From positions 4,531,001 through 4,595,000 of the forward strand of contig JAEVHH010000005.1 in assembly GCA_017607445.1 (NCBI GenBank): a DNA stretch of 64,000 nt, in the 5' to 3' direction. A program made the position numbers and the translations under genes. Of the stretch, positions 11,004 to 23,400 are shown one piece after another (the first letter of the stretch is position 1; each line of letters starts with the position of its first letter). The notes under the pieces were generated by a model. It made no database searches, had not been told where the DNA came from, and worked only from the letters and a program-made list of their open reading frames with translations. Source of the stretch: Histoplasma ohiense. Its lineage: Eukaryota > Ascomycota > Eurotiomycetes > Onygenales > Ajellomycetaceae.

Positions 11004-12360
11004 CTATCTCATTGCATTAAAATCCAATTGCCGTGCCACGTCCTTGAATCGAGTCTCGTCAATCTCCCCACCCCGCCGAACCAGGTCATCGCCCATCTTC
11101 TTCGCACCGCCGGCTTTTCGCGGCAAGTCCTCATTTCGCGTTGGTCGCGGCTCGGCCACCCACCATGCATGCTGCAGCACTTGCCGTGCGGTGCTGCGTT
11201 TTCGCGGATCCAATTTCAACATCGATGCGAGCAGGTCAGCACCTAACGGTCCGGCTGTAGGGAACTGTCGGATGAAAAAATCACGACCCTGTAAGGGGGT
11301 GATCTGGTTTTCTTGAATGGGTACGAAGTTTGGAAGTCTGGTCACGCCCGGCCAGTTTTCCTCGGTTGGGGTTCCGAAGGCGTCAATGATTTTGGATATC
11401 TGGTCCATGTCGGTGTGTCCCGCTGCAAAAGGGACGCGCAGGAGGAGTTCGGCAAAGACCATGCCCATCGACCAGATGTCCACTGCACCGGAATATTGTC
11501 TCGCGCCGTACAGCAGCTCAAGGGGCCGGTACCAGCGAGTGATGACTTGATGAGTCATGTTCAAATACGGGTCCGCAAATGACCGTGCCAGACCGAAATC
11601 GGCCAGCTTCACTTCACCATCGGAGGCGATGAGGAGATTGTTGGGCTTGATGTCACGATGCAGAACAAAGTTTTCGTGACAGAACCAGACGCCTCGAGCC
11701 AGCATTCCCATCCACGCTTTAACGTCTGCCGCGCCATACTGGATATTCCTATCTTTGATAAGCATTTCCAGATCTCCTAAAGGCAGGAATTCAAGGACAA
11801 GATTGAGGTTCTGGTCCTTAGAAGAGAAGACGTCATGAAGCGCTATGATATTGGGATGTGATAATTCCTGGAGATATTTCACCTCCCGAATGGCGTCCAC
11901 GGACAACCCATCTTTGTATTCCGGATTGACTTTTATTTTTTTGATGGCAACGAGTGAAGCGGGGTCATGTCGCAGGTGCCCGAGATACACGATGGCATAT
12001 GTACCTTCTCCAAGCTTTTTATCTGTGCCAGTGTCAGCGACAAGCAAGCGTGTGGGCTCTACGTTCTGGGAACTAAAAGGGTAGAATGAAAGAACCCAGT
12101 AGGAGATATATATATATACAAGGGAGACAAAACTTACCCTTAATATATTTACGGCTTATAGCTGCATTTAATTGTTCGGCTGGTTCTGGTATCACAGCCA
12201 GAGAACCCCCAAGTTCAGAGGCAGGCGTTGGTTGCGAGGCGGGACGCTGTTCCACCCGGCCAGAGTTGCGCATGGCAAGTATTTTGGCATGGGTAGCTGT
12301 CCCGCCCGCAGCTGAATCGGTTCCGGAGGGCGAACGTGTAACCACAGGCGACACCGCCAT
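11004..12360 (-). CDS. KIN28: TFIIH cyclin-dependent kinase (Kin28/CDK7/Mcs6)
   Basis: The kinase of TFIIH phosphorylates Ser5/Ser7 of the RNA polymerase II C-terminal repeat and, in many fungi, activates the cell-cycle CDK. Exons 12138-12360 and 11004-12022 join through GTAAGT and GGCACAG (KYIKG|DKKLGEGTY), giving 413 residues. Visible motifs are the glycine loop GEGTYAIVYLG, catalytic VAIKKIKV, an NFxxLRE-like helix DGLSVDAIREVKYLQEL, the catalytic loop HRDIKPNNLL, DFGLARSF, and the activation segment MTHQVITRWYRPLELL with its Thr. The RWYRPLELLYGARQYSGAVDIWS stretch is characteristic of the CDK7 group rather than Cdc28. A serine/proline-rich extension of about 60 residues precedes the kinase domain. 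Divergent from the mS41 gene. Confidence 0.92.
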
Positions 12361-12902
12361 TGCGGGTGGGTGAAGTTGGGCAGCGTATGTTGGGTAAATC
12401 AAACAGGGTCAGCAAAGCGCGGCAATGCAGCCAGGATATGGGGCCAGGCACCAGTGATCGTGGCGACATGCCGTGTCTATGCCTCGCTCCACACGGCCAT
12501 GTCTGATAAGGGCTATACAGCGCATCCAGAGTACGCAGTGCAGTATACAGAGAGTCGAAGGTCGAAGGTCAAAAAGTAGTTGAAGACGGGAAGTCGTGGA
12601 GGCGGATGACATAATGTGCAGTTTGACCACGGACAATCGTTGTTCCGGCTCCGACCCAATTGCCCAGCTGCGACTGAAAAATACTCTCTCTCTCTAACGA
12701 TTGTTGCTGGAGACCCGATGCGACATGCTGCACATCGCGCATCGCTGTTCTGCGCTGACAAAACGCCCACACGGCACTGTATGCGCTTCGGCATATCCTC
12801 CCTCTCATAGGTGACCGAGAGCATCCCCAATTGGACTCCCCGCGGAACGCCCTCCCATACCGTTTTTGGGCCCCCCGTCGACCATCGCAACCAATATTCA
12901 CC
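12361..12902. promoter_or_regulatory. Shared divergent promoter, KIN28 / mS41
   Basis: A 542-bp region between two divergent ATGs. It includes a CT-rich stretch near 12,685 and no gene of its own. The reading frame upstream of 12903 is open but lacks an ATG, so the mS41 start at 12903 is preferred. Confidence 0.5.
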
Positions 12903-13718
12903 ATGGCGGCCCGAACCATCCCACTCAAGCCTTGCTCTCCCCGCCTCCTAGCCACCTTCCATACGTCCCGTTGGCATTTCTCTTTCTTCTCCCCCCCTCA
13001 CCAATTCCTCCGCCGGCTCCATAGAAGCTCCCAGCTCCGCGTTCCCCCGCCAACCCCCTTCGTCCCGGATACTCAAACCTTCCTATCCCTAATCGGCCGC
13101 AACATGTCTCGCTTTGCCCCAAAATTCGCGTCCTGGGACGAGCTATTCACCCTCTCCTCCGCAGACTTGAAGGACCGGGGCATCGAACCAGCCCGCCTTC
13201 GCCGCTATCTGCTCCGTTGGCGCCAGAAGTTTCAACGCGGCGAGTATGGGGTTGGTGGCGATTTGGAACATGTCGTTGATGGCGTGGGTCAGCTGAGGGT
13301 GGTTGAGGTGCCCAGGGATACAGTTCTGAAGAGGACGGCGGGGAAAAATAGCACACCCACGGCCACGGATGGTGGCCTAGGCAAGCGTGAAATCCCCCCC
13401 TTCACAGTCACAGGCACTGCCACGCTGTCTCCTGGCATGAAATGGGCAGTGGTGAACCTGCCGCCTAGTGAGTCGCAGCCGACAGAGGTACCGCAGCCGC
13501 TCAAGAAATATACGAAAGTCTCCCTGGTGCGTGGCAACGTGCTAAGGGCGCCATACCTGAAGTTGATAAAAGGGTCAAATGGAATGGCGGGAATCATAAA
13601 GGTGCAGGAGGGCATGTGGGAGGATAAGCAGGGACGGAAGATTGACGGGGGCGAGAGGAGGCAGGCGGAGGTAAGGGCGAAGAAAAGGAGCGAGGAGAGG
13701 AAAAAGGCCGCCGTGTAA
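12903..13718 (+). CDS. FYV4: Mitochondrial small-subunit ribosomal protein mS41 (IGR-motif protein)
   Basis: Single exon, 271 residues from the ATG at 12903 (context CACCATGG). The first ~45 residues are rich in Arg, Ser and hydrophobics with no acidic residues, a typical mitochondrial presequence. The IGR motif follows (FLSLIGRNMSRFAPKFASWDELFTL then LKDRGIEPARLRRYLLRWRQKF), which defines the mS41/Fyv4 family of the mitochondrial ribosome small subunit. The C-terminal half is a fungal extension with a basic tail. The product probably acts in mitochondrial translation. Confidence 0.85.
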   Translation: MAARTIPLKPCSPRLLATFHTSRWHFSFFSPPHQFLRRLHRSSQLRVPPPTPFVPDTQTFLSLIGRNMSRFAPKFASWDELFTLSSADLKDRGIEPARLRRYLLRWRQKFQRGEYGVGGDLEHVVDGVGQLRVVEVPRDTVLKRTAGKNSTPTATDGGLGKREIPPFTVTGTATLSPGMKWAVVNLPPSESQPTEVPQPLKKYTKVSLVRGNVLRAPYLKLIKGSNGMAGIIKVQEGMWEDKQGRKIDGGERRQAEVRAKKRSEERKKAAV

Positions 13719-14283
13719 TATTTTTTTGCCTTGTGCTTTTCTTTTTTGGGAGCGGATATGTACATTAAGTCGCTTGTTCTTTTCCTTTAATATGTTACGT
13801 TTAGGGAGAGTTCTCTTAGATTTTGTATTTATGGTTTGGGATTTATCTACGGATTTCCTTTTTTTTTTGTTTTTTTTTTGTTTTTTCTCTTGTCTTAATA
13901 TACAGTGGGAAGCTCTTGGTACCAGGAGATGCAAAGGGAAGGAAAGCAAACGAACCCACGAATACAAGAAAACTCAAAATGTTAAAGGGATACAGCAGAT
14001 AAATATATATATATATAATGTAAACAGTTCCACAACTCGATTATTACTATTACGTAGATGCATATAAACATACAGATGAAGAAAAAGCGCAAAGTGTGAG
14101 GGCCGTTTGGACCTTTACAGTGCGAGAATAAAAAAAAAAATATAATATCCTCTTCTAAGGTGAGAAATTGCGGGACAAGGAGACGAGAAAGTCAAAAATA
14201 AGATCAAAATAGTTTTAACACAAAATTCCCTTGTGCGTAGTACATGGCCCAAACGCAGGCCGGGAAAATATGAACGGTATGGT
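13719..14283. other. Spacer, convergent 3' flanks of mS41 and cyp51B
   Basis: T-rich and A-rich runs (for example 13,858-13,886) and an AT run near 14,003-14,018. No gene or RNA recognised. Confidence 0.6.
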
Positions 14284-16140
14284 TTATTTTTGGGTGGGAT
14301 TTCTCCTCTCCCATGCGACAAGCGGTTTTCCTAGAGGCTTTGAAAAAAGTGACTAGCCAGATATGTTAGCATCGCAATCTTCCAAAAGTCAAACAACGGG
14401 AAACATCTGGCCAGAAAAAGGGATCTCGTGGTGGTCTTACCGAGTAATCTGTAGCTGGCACTCCTGTCTCACCGTCGAGTTTCTTCAATTTTAGCTGCCT
14501 GACGATCGCAGCTAGGAGAGTTCCTAGCTGTACATATGCGAATTGTTCACCGATGCACCGATGTCGCCCGGAGCCAAAGGGTAGGTAAGGGCTGTTGGCG
14601 CCCTTGCTGACCAAGCCGTAGCCGTAGTCAAGCTTTTCGCCGGATTGATCTTCCTCCTGTGCCATTGCAGGATTTTCCCAGCGATGAGGGTCCCAGGTCA
14701 TCGGATTGGGGAAGTGCTCGGGTAATCGTGATGTTACGCCGGGTGCTGCGAGCAGGTTGTGAGTGGTGGGGATTGTATAGCGTGTTCCGTCAACAGGCAT
14801 TGGAGACTTGACGGCGCGGAGAATGGAGTGAATTGGAGCATGAATGCGGAGGGTCTCTCTGATAACGTGAGAGTTGAGGTTGAGTTTCTGAAGCGTTTCA
14901 TAGGTCAGAGGTGGGAGGTCTTCCCCAAGCACCTGTTTCTGCTCCTCATACAGCTCCTCAATAATGTGTGGGCAAGATGCGAGCCGGAGAATGATCCATG
15001 AGAGGGTCGAGGAGGATGAGTGCTGGCCGGCCATTAACAAGGCGATCATCATGTGGGCAATCTCGACGTCTGGGAGCGGAGTTCCATCCTTGTAGACACA
15101 GGACATCAAATTCCAGACCATATCTTCTGAATCCTTTTTGCCGCCGGCTTCCCGTCGCTGACGGATGATGTCCGTGTAGATTTTCGTCATTTTTTGCTGG
15201 GCGGCGTCGCGCTTACGGTTATGGGGTAGTGGGGCCCAGGGGAGCATGAAGTTGATCGGGCTAAACCCCATATCCAAATCGTGATAGAGCTGGGCAAAAC
15301 TAGAGTCGAACTTGCTTCTCACTTCTTTTCCTTGCAACGAGCGGGAGGCGGTATATATGGTAATCTCAGAAATGCTCTTGCACACATCGAGAACTCCCTT
15401 GTCGCCCTGAAATGCAGGTGATGTTTTTATGTATTGGTTGAATTCGTCCGTGATTAAAGTAACGTATGACCGTAATGATTCCGAGGTTAGCCCGTATTTG
15501 ACAAACTATGGTATGGTAATCAACGATCAGTAAAGCATTTTCCTAAGCGGGTATTATTATTTCCCCAGCCAGTAGTACCTTCTTTTGCTCCATCAGCTTC
15601 GAGTTTGGACAATCGTAGACGACATGTCTGCCAAAAACGGGCGTGGTGAGTGGCGAGTAGACCTCCTCGGCGCAAACATCCTTGAGCTTGCCGTTCAGGA
15701 TGAAATCGTTGCCTTTTGTTCCAAGAAACACGGTAGTCTTTTTCCCAAGAAGGACGAATGTAAAGATGTCGCCATACTATATAAGAGGGAAACAGTGGAA
15801 ACCGAAGCAACGCGTTAGAGAGAGAGAGAGAATTCAACATCCCCAAACCATGTTTGTGGTTGTGTGGGTAACGTCGATCGGGAGGGGAACGAACCTTTTC
15901 CCTGCAGTTCAGGAAGAACTTGTACGGGTCAATTCCATAGGAGATGGTGCTTCCGATGATTGGGAACCAGTGGAAGACAACGGGGGGCTCATTGGGGTTT
16001 TTCCAGAGAAGTTGGTGCAGGACGTTTATGATCACGGAGAGGACGATAAAAGAAGCGGAACCGGCGAGCAGAAGCGCCCAGAGAGACAGGGTAGAGCAGT
16101 GGGCACAGACACGAGCGACAACATCGGCAAGGAGCCCCAT
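14284..16140 (-). CDS. cyp51B: Lanosterol/eburicol 14-alpha-demethylase, CYP51B type
   Basis: An ER-membrane cytochrome P450 removing the 14-alpha-methyl group in ergosterol synthesis; it is the azole target. Four exons, 15895-16140, 15579-15776, 14441-15505 and 14284-14352, give 525 residues, the usual length. An N-terminal membrane anchor covers about residues 17-45. FHWFPIIGSTISYG, YSPLTTPVFGRHVVYDCPN (the Tyr often changed in azole resistance is intact), the I-helix MMIALLMAGQHSSSSTLSW, ETLR, and the heme-binding LPFGSGRHRCIGEQFAYVQLG are all present. Closer to the Aspergillus Cyp51B than Cyp51A pattern. The last exon (SLFSKPLGKPLVAWERR...) is short and easily missed. A match to the SrbA/SREBP consensus lies 387 bp upstream of the start codon. 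Confidence 0.95.
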
Positions 16141-16822
16141 GGCGATATCAGCGGCGCAGAGGAATCGACTGCTGAGAGTTGTGGGGGATTCGACAAGCAC
16201 AGTCGAGGAGAATCGTTCAGGGGAGATGAAGATGAAGCTCAAATTGATTTTTAACCCGATTGCCGGAAGTTGAGTCAGCATTTCTGCGTATCGTGGTAAG
16301 TATCATACAGCGGTCCAATACCTGTATTCGGACTCGGTACGCAGTTACGGTACGGTGCAATGCTGGGAATAGCAGTACAGTACGGATCTGTACATGTACT
16401 GTACATTACAGAATGGTTCCAAGACCCTGTAATACCGAATGGCAGCATGCAACCTTACCCCTGCCCAGCCTTCCAATATTACTAGTTCCGTATTGTACGT
16501 ATTGCTTGTGACACAGCAGATATACGATCACGCCACCTGGAAAAGAAAAACCGAAGAAAACAATCGCAATATCTGGATGGCAGAGGTGGCCAACCGTATA
16601 TATGTAGAGAGCCTCGTATATTATCGATATACATAACTGAAGTAAAATGATATCCTATCCTGTCTCAACCAAACTAAGAGAAACAAACAGGACAGAACCC
16701 GGAATGTATCCACAGCAACAGGTGCTGTACGGAGCTGACATATATGAACCCCTCGTACTAGACAAAGAAAGGGAAAGGAAAAGGGAAAGGAAAAGGGAGA
16801 AGAAATAAAAGGAATGTCCCCT
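16141..16822. other. cyp51B upstream region and 3' flank of the Chk2-like gene
   Basis: Contains a cluster of GTAC-centred palindromes (16,340-16,410; TGTACATGTACTGTACA and neighbours) and the putative sterol element at 16,527. A purine-rich run lies at about 16,760-16,810. No gene. Confidence 0.55.
16527..16537 (+). promoter_or_regulatory. Putative sterol-response element (SrbA/SREBP-like)
   Basis: ATCACGCCACC fits the published fungal SrbA consensus (A/G)TCA(T/C/G)(G/C)CCAC(T/C) at every position. It lies 387 bp upstream of the cyp51B start, where SREBP control of this gene is well known in Aspergillus. Binding itself is inferred. Confidence 0.5.
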
Positions 16823-19362
16823 TCACCTCCGTCTTCCCCGGGTGTACCTCTCGTCCTGATCATCGCTGTATAATGTCGGATCTCCACGACCACCCAAATT
16901 CATGAAGCGGGCTGGATCCCTATTTGCCGCGGGTGTGGGTTCCTGCCGCACTCGCCCACCACCACCACCACCACCACCCCCCCTCGGCGCATGGTGCATT
17001 CGTCTGCTAGCTTCGTTCCTGTCGAATACCCTCACCGGTCTATACCCATGTCCTCCGGTTGCTAGATCGCCAACAACCTGGCTCGATGGTAGAATATTGA
17101 TGCTACTTATCAAAGTGCGTTCGCGCGCCATTTTACGCTTCGAGAAATCAAGCTGGCCCATTGCACCCGTCAGGCCGTCTGTGCTGTCGTTGATGCTCGG
17201 GTACTTGCCGCGCCCCGTCAACCACGGATGCTCCAGGCACTCGTCGATGGTGATGCGCTTGTTGAAGTCAACAGTGAGCATTCGGTCGATGAGATCGAGT
17301 GCTGGGTCCTCGACTGAATCCCAGTAGGGAGATGGATAGTCGAAGCGGCCCAACTTGATTTGCTGAGCCAGCGTGTAGGGGTTTTCGCGCGTGTAGAGTT
17401 CGTCGGAGAACGGCGGGAAGCCGCAGAGGCAGATGTATAACACCACGCCAAGAGACCAGATGTCCACTGCCCGGCTGTATTTCCGATGGCGCGGATTTTC
17501 TTCGAGAATTTCAGGAGCAACATCTGCTTTGGGGTTAGTACTGGTTTGCAAGGTAGGGGGCGGGGGAAGGAAGGGTCAAGCCGGGTGTAGGAATAATAAT
17601 TTCAGAACTGACAGCTGGGTGTGCCACATCTGTTCGGGACTATCGTTAGCAATTTTCAGGTTTGTGGTTTGTTCATTATTATCGGCTGTCTCGCTGGGAC
17701 AACTGGAATATATAAACCTACAAAGTCGTCGTGAAAGAATCCTCCCCTATTATTTTAGCAAGGCCAAAATCAGCCAGCTTCACGGTAAGCTTATCATCCA
17801 CCAACAGGATATTCTCCGGCTTAATGTCCCGGTGGACAATGTTCCGTTCATGCTAGACCAAAGGTGAAAAAGAAAAGAAAAAACGGTTAGCACGAAAAAG
17901 GGTATGACGAGGGTAGGAAACTATCAACCGTACAAGATATTTGAGACCCTTAAACAATTGAGTGAAAACCTTTCGGGCTTCATTTTCCGTAAGTTTTTGA
18001 TTCGAAACAATCCAATTGAATAGCTCGCCTTCGGGGGCAAGTTCGAGGACTAAGTAGACACCATCGCTCTCGTCGAAGGTGTCCTTCAGACAGAGTACGT
18101 TCGGGTGATTCACGCTCATGAGCACCGCAATTTCCTGCTTTAGACCATCATTGTCGGCTCGCTGTGAGTCTCCCGGGCGTCTCTCAAAACGCTTCACTGC
18201 ATATTTGTCACCAGTCGACCTCTCTACACACAGGTATACAGAGGCAAAATGGCCCTTCCCTAGCTGTTGCAGGATGCGATATTGCTGTCGGAATTTGTTA
18301 GTGTCTCTTATTTTCGGATAGCGAAAGACAAAACGCGCTTCATCCAGCACGGTTACTTCGTCTCCATCCTCTAGCTCGCGGCGTTTATTGCGCCCCACGA
18401 TTGCCTCGTTGATAAATGTCCCGTTGCTGGACAGGTCTTCCAGCACGGCAACGGAATCACCTCGTTTGTTTTCGTTATATATCAAACAATGCCGATTTGA
18501 TATGGTGGGTATATCAAGGACGAAATCTACAACAAGAGGAAAATCAATCAGCAGGGCGTTGCCATAATATCAAGATCGCGATGACAAGTTGGAGGCGGTA
18601 GCGACTACCACATTCCCATTGGCAAGCACATACCGCATTCCGAATGGCGGCCGATGAGATAGCCACCGGTATGATCTTGGGAAGCAGGGGTTTCTAATTT
18701 GGATTTGCCTCGTTTTGATCTTGAGGTTCCATTTCTGCGATTTGCTTGTCGCCCGGCAGGCGAAGCGCAAGGGTCTCTTTTTTTCAAAACCAATGGGTCT
18801 CCGAACTTGTCATCGAGAGGAATAAGGTAGCCCCAGATCCCCTCGGCGGCCTCGTCGTCCACTTCATCTGCAAGAGCTCTTGGGGGGTAAACAAATTGGG
18901 AGAGGGCTTGAGTATCACCCGGAGGGGATGAGAAGGGCAGCTCAGCGACCGGGGTGTGATGACGGAATTGGCTGCGACGGCCTTCGAACGGGGCCACTGT
19001 CGTTTCGTTCTGCAGCTCGGTAGCCGTGGACTCTTGGTGGGTGAGCGGGGAGGGCAGATACACGTTGTTGAAGTTGGTGGATTGGGATTGGGATTGGGAT
19101 TGAGACGATATCCGCTCTGAGCGTCGTGGTTTTTTCGCCTCTTGAAGTGCTTGGTTTCCCGCACTGGGCTAGATATAAAAGAGCCAGGATATAATTAACG
19201 CAAAAGATTAGTCGATGATATGGTCACAGCAAGGAAGAAGAAAAAAAGGAAGAACAATGAAGAATAAGAATAGGATTTATGATTCGAGTCCACAAGGGTA
19301 TATATATATATATATCTCACCCGGCCTCGTTTCAGATGACTTTTTTCCTTCTTTGGGGCCAT
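16823..19362 (-). CDS. cds1: FHA-domain checkpoint kinase (Cds1/Rad53/Chk2)
   Basis: A nuclear effector kinase of the DNA damage and replication checkpoint, activated by ATR/ATM-type kinases. Six exons (19321-19362, 18634-19168, 17934-18526, 17722-17852, 17613-17629, 16823-17523) keep frame and give 672 residues. Residues 15-45 hold an SQ cluster (SQSQSQSQS), the expected phosphorylation region. The FHA domain follows (GGYLIGRHSECG, IPTISNRHC, LEDLSSNGTFIN), then the kinase domain (LGKGHFASVYLC, YAVKRFER, HRDIKPENILL, DFGLAK, CGTPSYVAPE, DIWSLGVVLY). A 17-nt microexon encodes the start of CGTPS in the activation segment. The C-terminus is disordered with a Gly9 run. Start chosen at MAPKKEKSH, which splices in frame to the SQ cluster. 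Confidence 0.92.
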
Positions 19363-20116
19363 ATTTAGTCGCCTGGGGACGGTTAAAATGCGGATTAAAT
19401 GTCGTAGCCAGCGCGACGCCGAGGAAAGCAAAAAGAAAAGTAGAAATAGACGACAATGGAGACTATTATGTTCTTTTTCCTTTTCGTTTTCTTTTTCTTT
19501 TCTCCTTTTCCCACTGTCTGGTTCACTTGGTTCACTCAGAATCCACCGAGTTAACTGAAGGCTGTGCGGAGGAAGTCAGACAGAGGCTGGATCGAGGTCG
19601 TTCGCTCGCGGGAAGAAGAAAGGATCGTGATAAAATACCTCTAATCCTCCAGACAAAAGTCTTCCCCCAGCGCCCAGGATGCAGGTCAGCCTTGCGTGGG
19701 CCCATCGGACAGTCCAATCAGCGAGACTGGGACGAGAGTAGAAGAGGTTGGAGGCTGGAGGCTGCGAACTGCTCCACTAAAAATAAGTAAATAAATGTTG
19801 GTCGTTCGAACTGTTCCAGCGTGCTTTTGAGTTTCTAGCATGCGTATTTTTAGTTTCAGTTCCTGGGGGATTGTTATTTACAGTACATACCTAACGGCTT
19901 AGAAGTGAGTTCGCCAACTTCATTATAACCTTGGAAATAAATGGCCAAATAGTGGATAATGATCAATATATTTAGCCAAAGATGGCCCAAATAATCAAAT
20001 GAGCTGCAGGCGGACTACATCGCGGAGAAGTACTCTGTACTTCGCAGCCTTAGCGCTCTGTGGTGGAGCTCCCTTGCAACTTGTAATGTATGACTGAAGT
20101 ACCGAGTACCGCCTGA

Positions 20117-20147
<31 letters not shown>

Positions 20148-20479
20148 TGTATGTATGTATGTATGTATGTATGTATGTATGTATGTGCATGTACTGTACA
20201 TGTACTACATACTGTATCTATCTTACATGTCTTGATATCAACCCCCAACACCTCTCTGTCCGACCTCTCTCCCTCTGGTGCACAACCACACATCCACACA
20301 TCCACCGTCCAATGCTCTCTCCACTCCGGTGCTAGTCTCCTGCGGGCTCTTCAGCAGGTCTCCCTTTAAGCATGTATGTCTATCCCTTCCAACTCGGCTG
20401 GTTCCCACCACCCCCAGAATTGCCCGTTGACCTTGGGCCACTCCTAGGTCGCCCCCGTCTCTACCCTCCTATCTCAGGC
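19363..20479. other. Divergent spacer between the Chk2-like gene and STT4
   Basis: Holds both promoters, a long TATG tetranucleotide repeat (20,118-20,186) followed directly by a TGTACTGTACATGTACT palindrome cluster, and CT-rich sequence nearer STT4. The first coding exon of STT4 may lie in its last 200 bases. Confidence 0.55.
20118..20186. repeat. (TATG)n tetranucleotide microsatellite
   Basis: About 17 near-perfect TATG units. The six-frame readings through it (repeating Met-Tyr-Val-Cys) are not genes. Confidence 0.95.
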
Positions 20480-23400
20480 GCGCGGCCTTCGACAAGCTTG
20501 CGGAGTTGGCCACTAGCTTCCCGGGGAATGACGGTGACATCGTATCAGATGTCGGCCGGCTGGGGGACGCCTGTAATCGTCCAAAGTTGCTCTCTAGTGG
20601 ATATCTCGATGGTGTTTCCAGGAGCCGGCCCTCGCCCACTTCGCCGTTGGTATGCCCGCTTTATCCCGCTTTCCGTTCGGTTATGTATATTATGGATGAT
20701 TCTTCTGTCTATATGTGATGTGGAAGACTCTATCTAACCTGGTCATATGACAAGACCATTCGGGAATTGGATGCGCTTTTGGCGCTTTGTCGAGCAGCCT
20801 CCAAGACGTTCCCCCCAAAACCTGCCGCGAAATTGATCTCCCAGCTGGCTGCATACCTCCCCGATTCACACCTCCTGCTACTTCACGCATCTCCGTTCCT
20901 CTACAGCATTAAACCGTCTCCATGGGAAGCCTTGACATACAATCTGACAATCTCCCTCTTATCGCTTGGCTCTCGATTTCCCCGCCACCGCGACGATGTC
21001 CTCCAGAGCGTGATGTCCTATCTCGCAAATTGCATCCATGCCACCAAATCCCTCCCCGCTTTGCAGAACCGCGCGAATGGCGAAAGAGAGCTGGGAGATT
21101 TCCAGGCTGCTGTGAATGTGGCATCCATTACCGTGTCCCTTATGGGGTTCCTGGAAGCTGCCTCTGTCCATGCTAGCTTTTGGCAACCAAAGGAAAGACT
21201 CAAGATCGTCAATCAGCTGCGGTTGATTCTTTCTGAGCAGTTTTTGATAACGGTTGAGACCGTGTCGTCAATGCTCCGTAGCTCTGAATCGTCCGATCGC
21301 ATCCTCCTTGATTGGCGGCGATATGCTCGACGCTATGCGTCGGGAGGGCGCCCACTTGGCGCAATGCTTCTGCAACAAGGGTTTATGCGATTTATTAAGG
21401 CTTCTACCTCGCCTGCTGGTGCTGATGGCCGGAGTATTTCTGAAAGCGCCCTCCTGGATCAATACCTCAGCAGTCTCGAGATAACCAGACAGCACCGAGA
21501 CGACCAATCCCTACTCGTCGGTCCATTGGCAGAAATAATCGCTGAGCAGATCCAGCAACTTGAGGATGGATCTGATTATCTACAGCTTGGCTCGGCATGG
21601 CAGCAACGGCTAGCCTTCTCCGTGAAATCGTTTGCCCTGGTCAGCTTCCTCAATTGCGCCATTCTTGATGAAGACTCGGCCGATCCTGAGCTTCTTTATT
21701 CATGGTTAGAAGACACGCTGCTCAATTTCGACCAGATGGGCGATGGGGAGCTCGCAGGAGTAGTGCTCAAATCCCTGGCAGTCTTAACACGGCTATGTCC
21801 TAACATGGCTTCAAATACTACCCGCTGTTTTCTCAAATTCATCGTGCATAACGGACAGAGCGGCGCCACTGTAGCGACAGCTGCGCGCTCCCTGGCTACG
21901 ACCCTTCGCCTCCTCTCACAGGACACCATCATTGGTACTTTGTACACCTTGGGGAACTTTCTGAGCTCGGGCCCAACGGCAGACAAATCGCACCAACTTA
22001 CTGCTGACGGCATAGCTCTTCATTCTCATTCTCGAAGCTTGGCGCCGCCGTACCAAAACACCTCAAACGGCAGTGTCATATCTCTCACCTGTGAGGAGGA
22101 TGCTGAAACAACAATCACCTACCGAAACGTGGTGCATGCAATAATCACGATCTCCACAAGCTGCAAGGATAGTAAAATCGTAGCATTGGCCCAGTCAATG
22201 TTGTTGCAAAAGATCGGGAAAATAAGCGTCGTTGTCAATGCCTGTATCATAGAGGAAACTGCTGCGCTGGCCCTCCATAGTGACGAGGCAGAGTTTCGAG
22301 TGCTTCTTAAATTTTATTCTCGTATCTACAGTGAAGCCCTTTCCCAAGTCAATACCCTCATGCTTGATGCGGTATGTCATCCATTCCCCCTACGTCCTTT
22401 GATACCACGGTGTTTCAAACAGCCTAACTTCATAGTATAGGTCCAAAAGGCGAGAAATCATCTAGCAGAGAACGCAAATCCACACTCGGTACATTACCGG
22501 GTGTACCTGATTCACCTCCTTGAAAGTATTGTGAATAAAGGCGACGCGACTGATACAGGGAAGGACCACCAGAAAGATGTGGAGCTATCTGCAGAAGAGA
22601 TCATCCCTTTGGTCAAACCACTTGCTATTTTATTCTCCAGGGGCCAATCCAATTGGGATTCTCTCGTTGGTGCGAGCGAACTTGATATACCTTCACTTCT
22701 TCGGGATCTATGGTTCAATATTGTAGTCCATGGCATATCGCTACGTTCGGAAATTTTTCGACAATATTATCAGGAACTCCGTATTCTTGCGGTTCAGTCA
22801 GCCCCATTAGTTGCGGAGAACCGCACTGAGTTGCTAGAAAGTGATATTGAATTAAACACTGTGCTGAGGCGTGGAGCAACCCAGAACCACGCTACAGAGC
22901 AGCGGAAGAACCTCGCCGCTGAGCTTCCACACCTTGAACAGGATATCAGACGGTTGGGCTATCCCAAGACAGTCTTTTTGAACGCCACTCTGCTGATCGA
23001 GAGCCTTCGGGCAGCATCAGGCGACTGCACAAAAGTCCTAACCTATTTCCTCGACCCGGCCCTCAACAGTACCGATGTCGGTAGTTGTATGAATGCTATC
23101 GCAGATAAAGTTGTGTCAATCTACCTTGAAAAGTCTCTCTCTGGGTCTTCCACAAAATTTTCAGCTTCTTATATTTCTGCTCAGCTAGCAGACACCTTCA
23201 TGTCCTGCTGTCATCGAATCGAAAAGGTCCAACAGGTCGCGACATCCACCGCGAGCAAAATAATTAATCAATGCCCTTCTTCGCTTTGCCAAAAGAGATC
23301 TCTTTTTGTTCTTTTGGATTTATTGACTATCATGTGGTCATCCTGCTTGGACGAGGAACTCGACGAATTTGAGTGGAAGTCTACCTTCACTTCCGCGAGG

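Noticed and set aside
14284..19362. A secondary-metabolite cluster around the P450 gene
   Set aside because: The P450 is the housekeeping sterol demethylase, and its neighbours are a ribosomal protein and a checkpoint kinase. No backbone enzyme is present.
20123..20369. Long plus- and minus-strand frames of repeating Met-Tyr-Val-Cys or Thr-Tyr-Ile-His
   Set aside because: They are readings of the TATG tetranucleotide microsatellite, open only because the repeat lacks stops.
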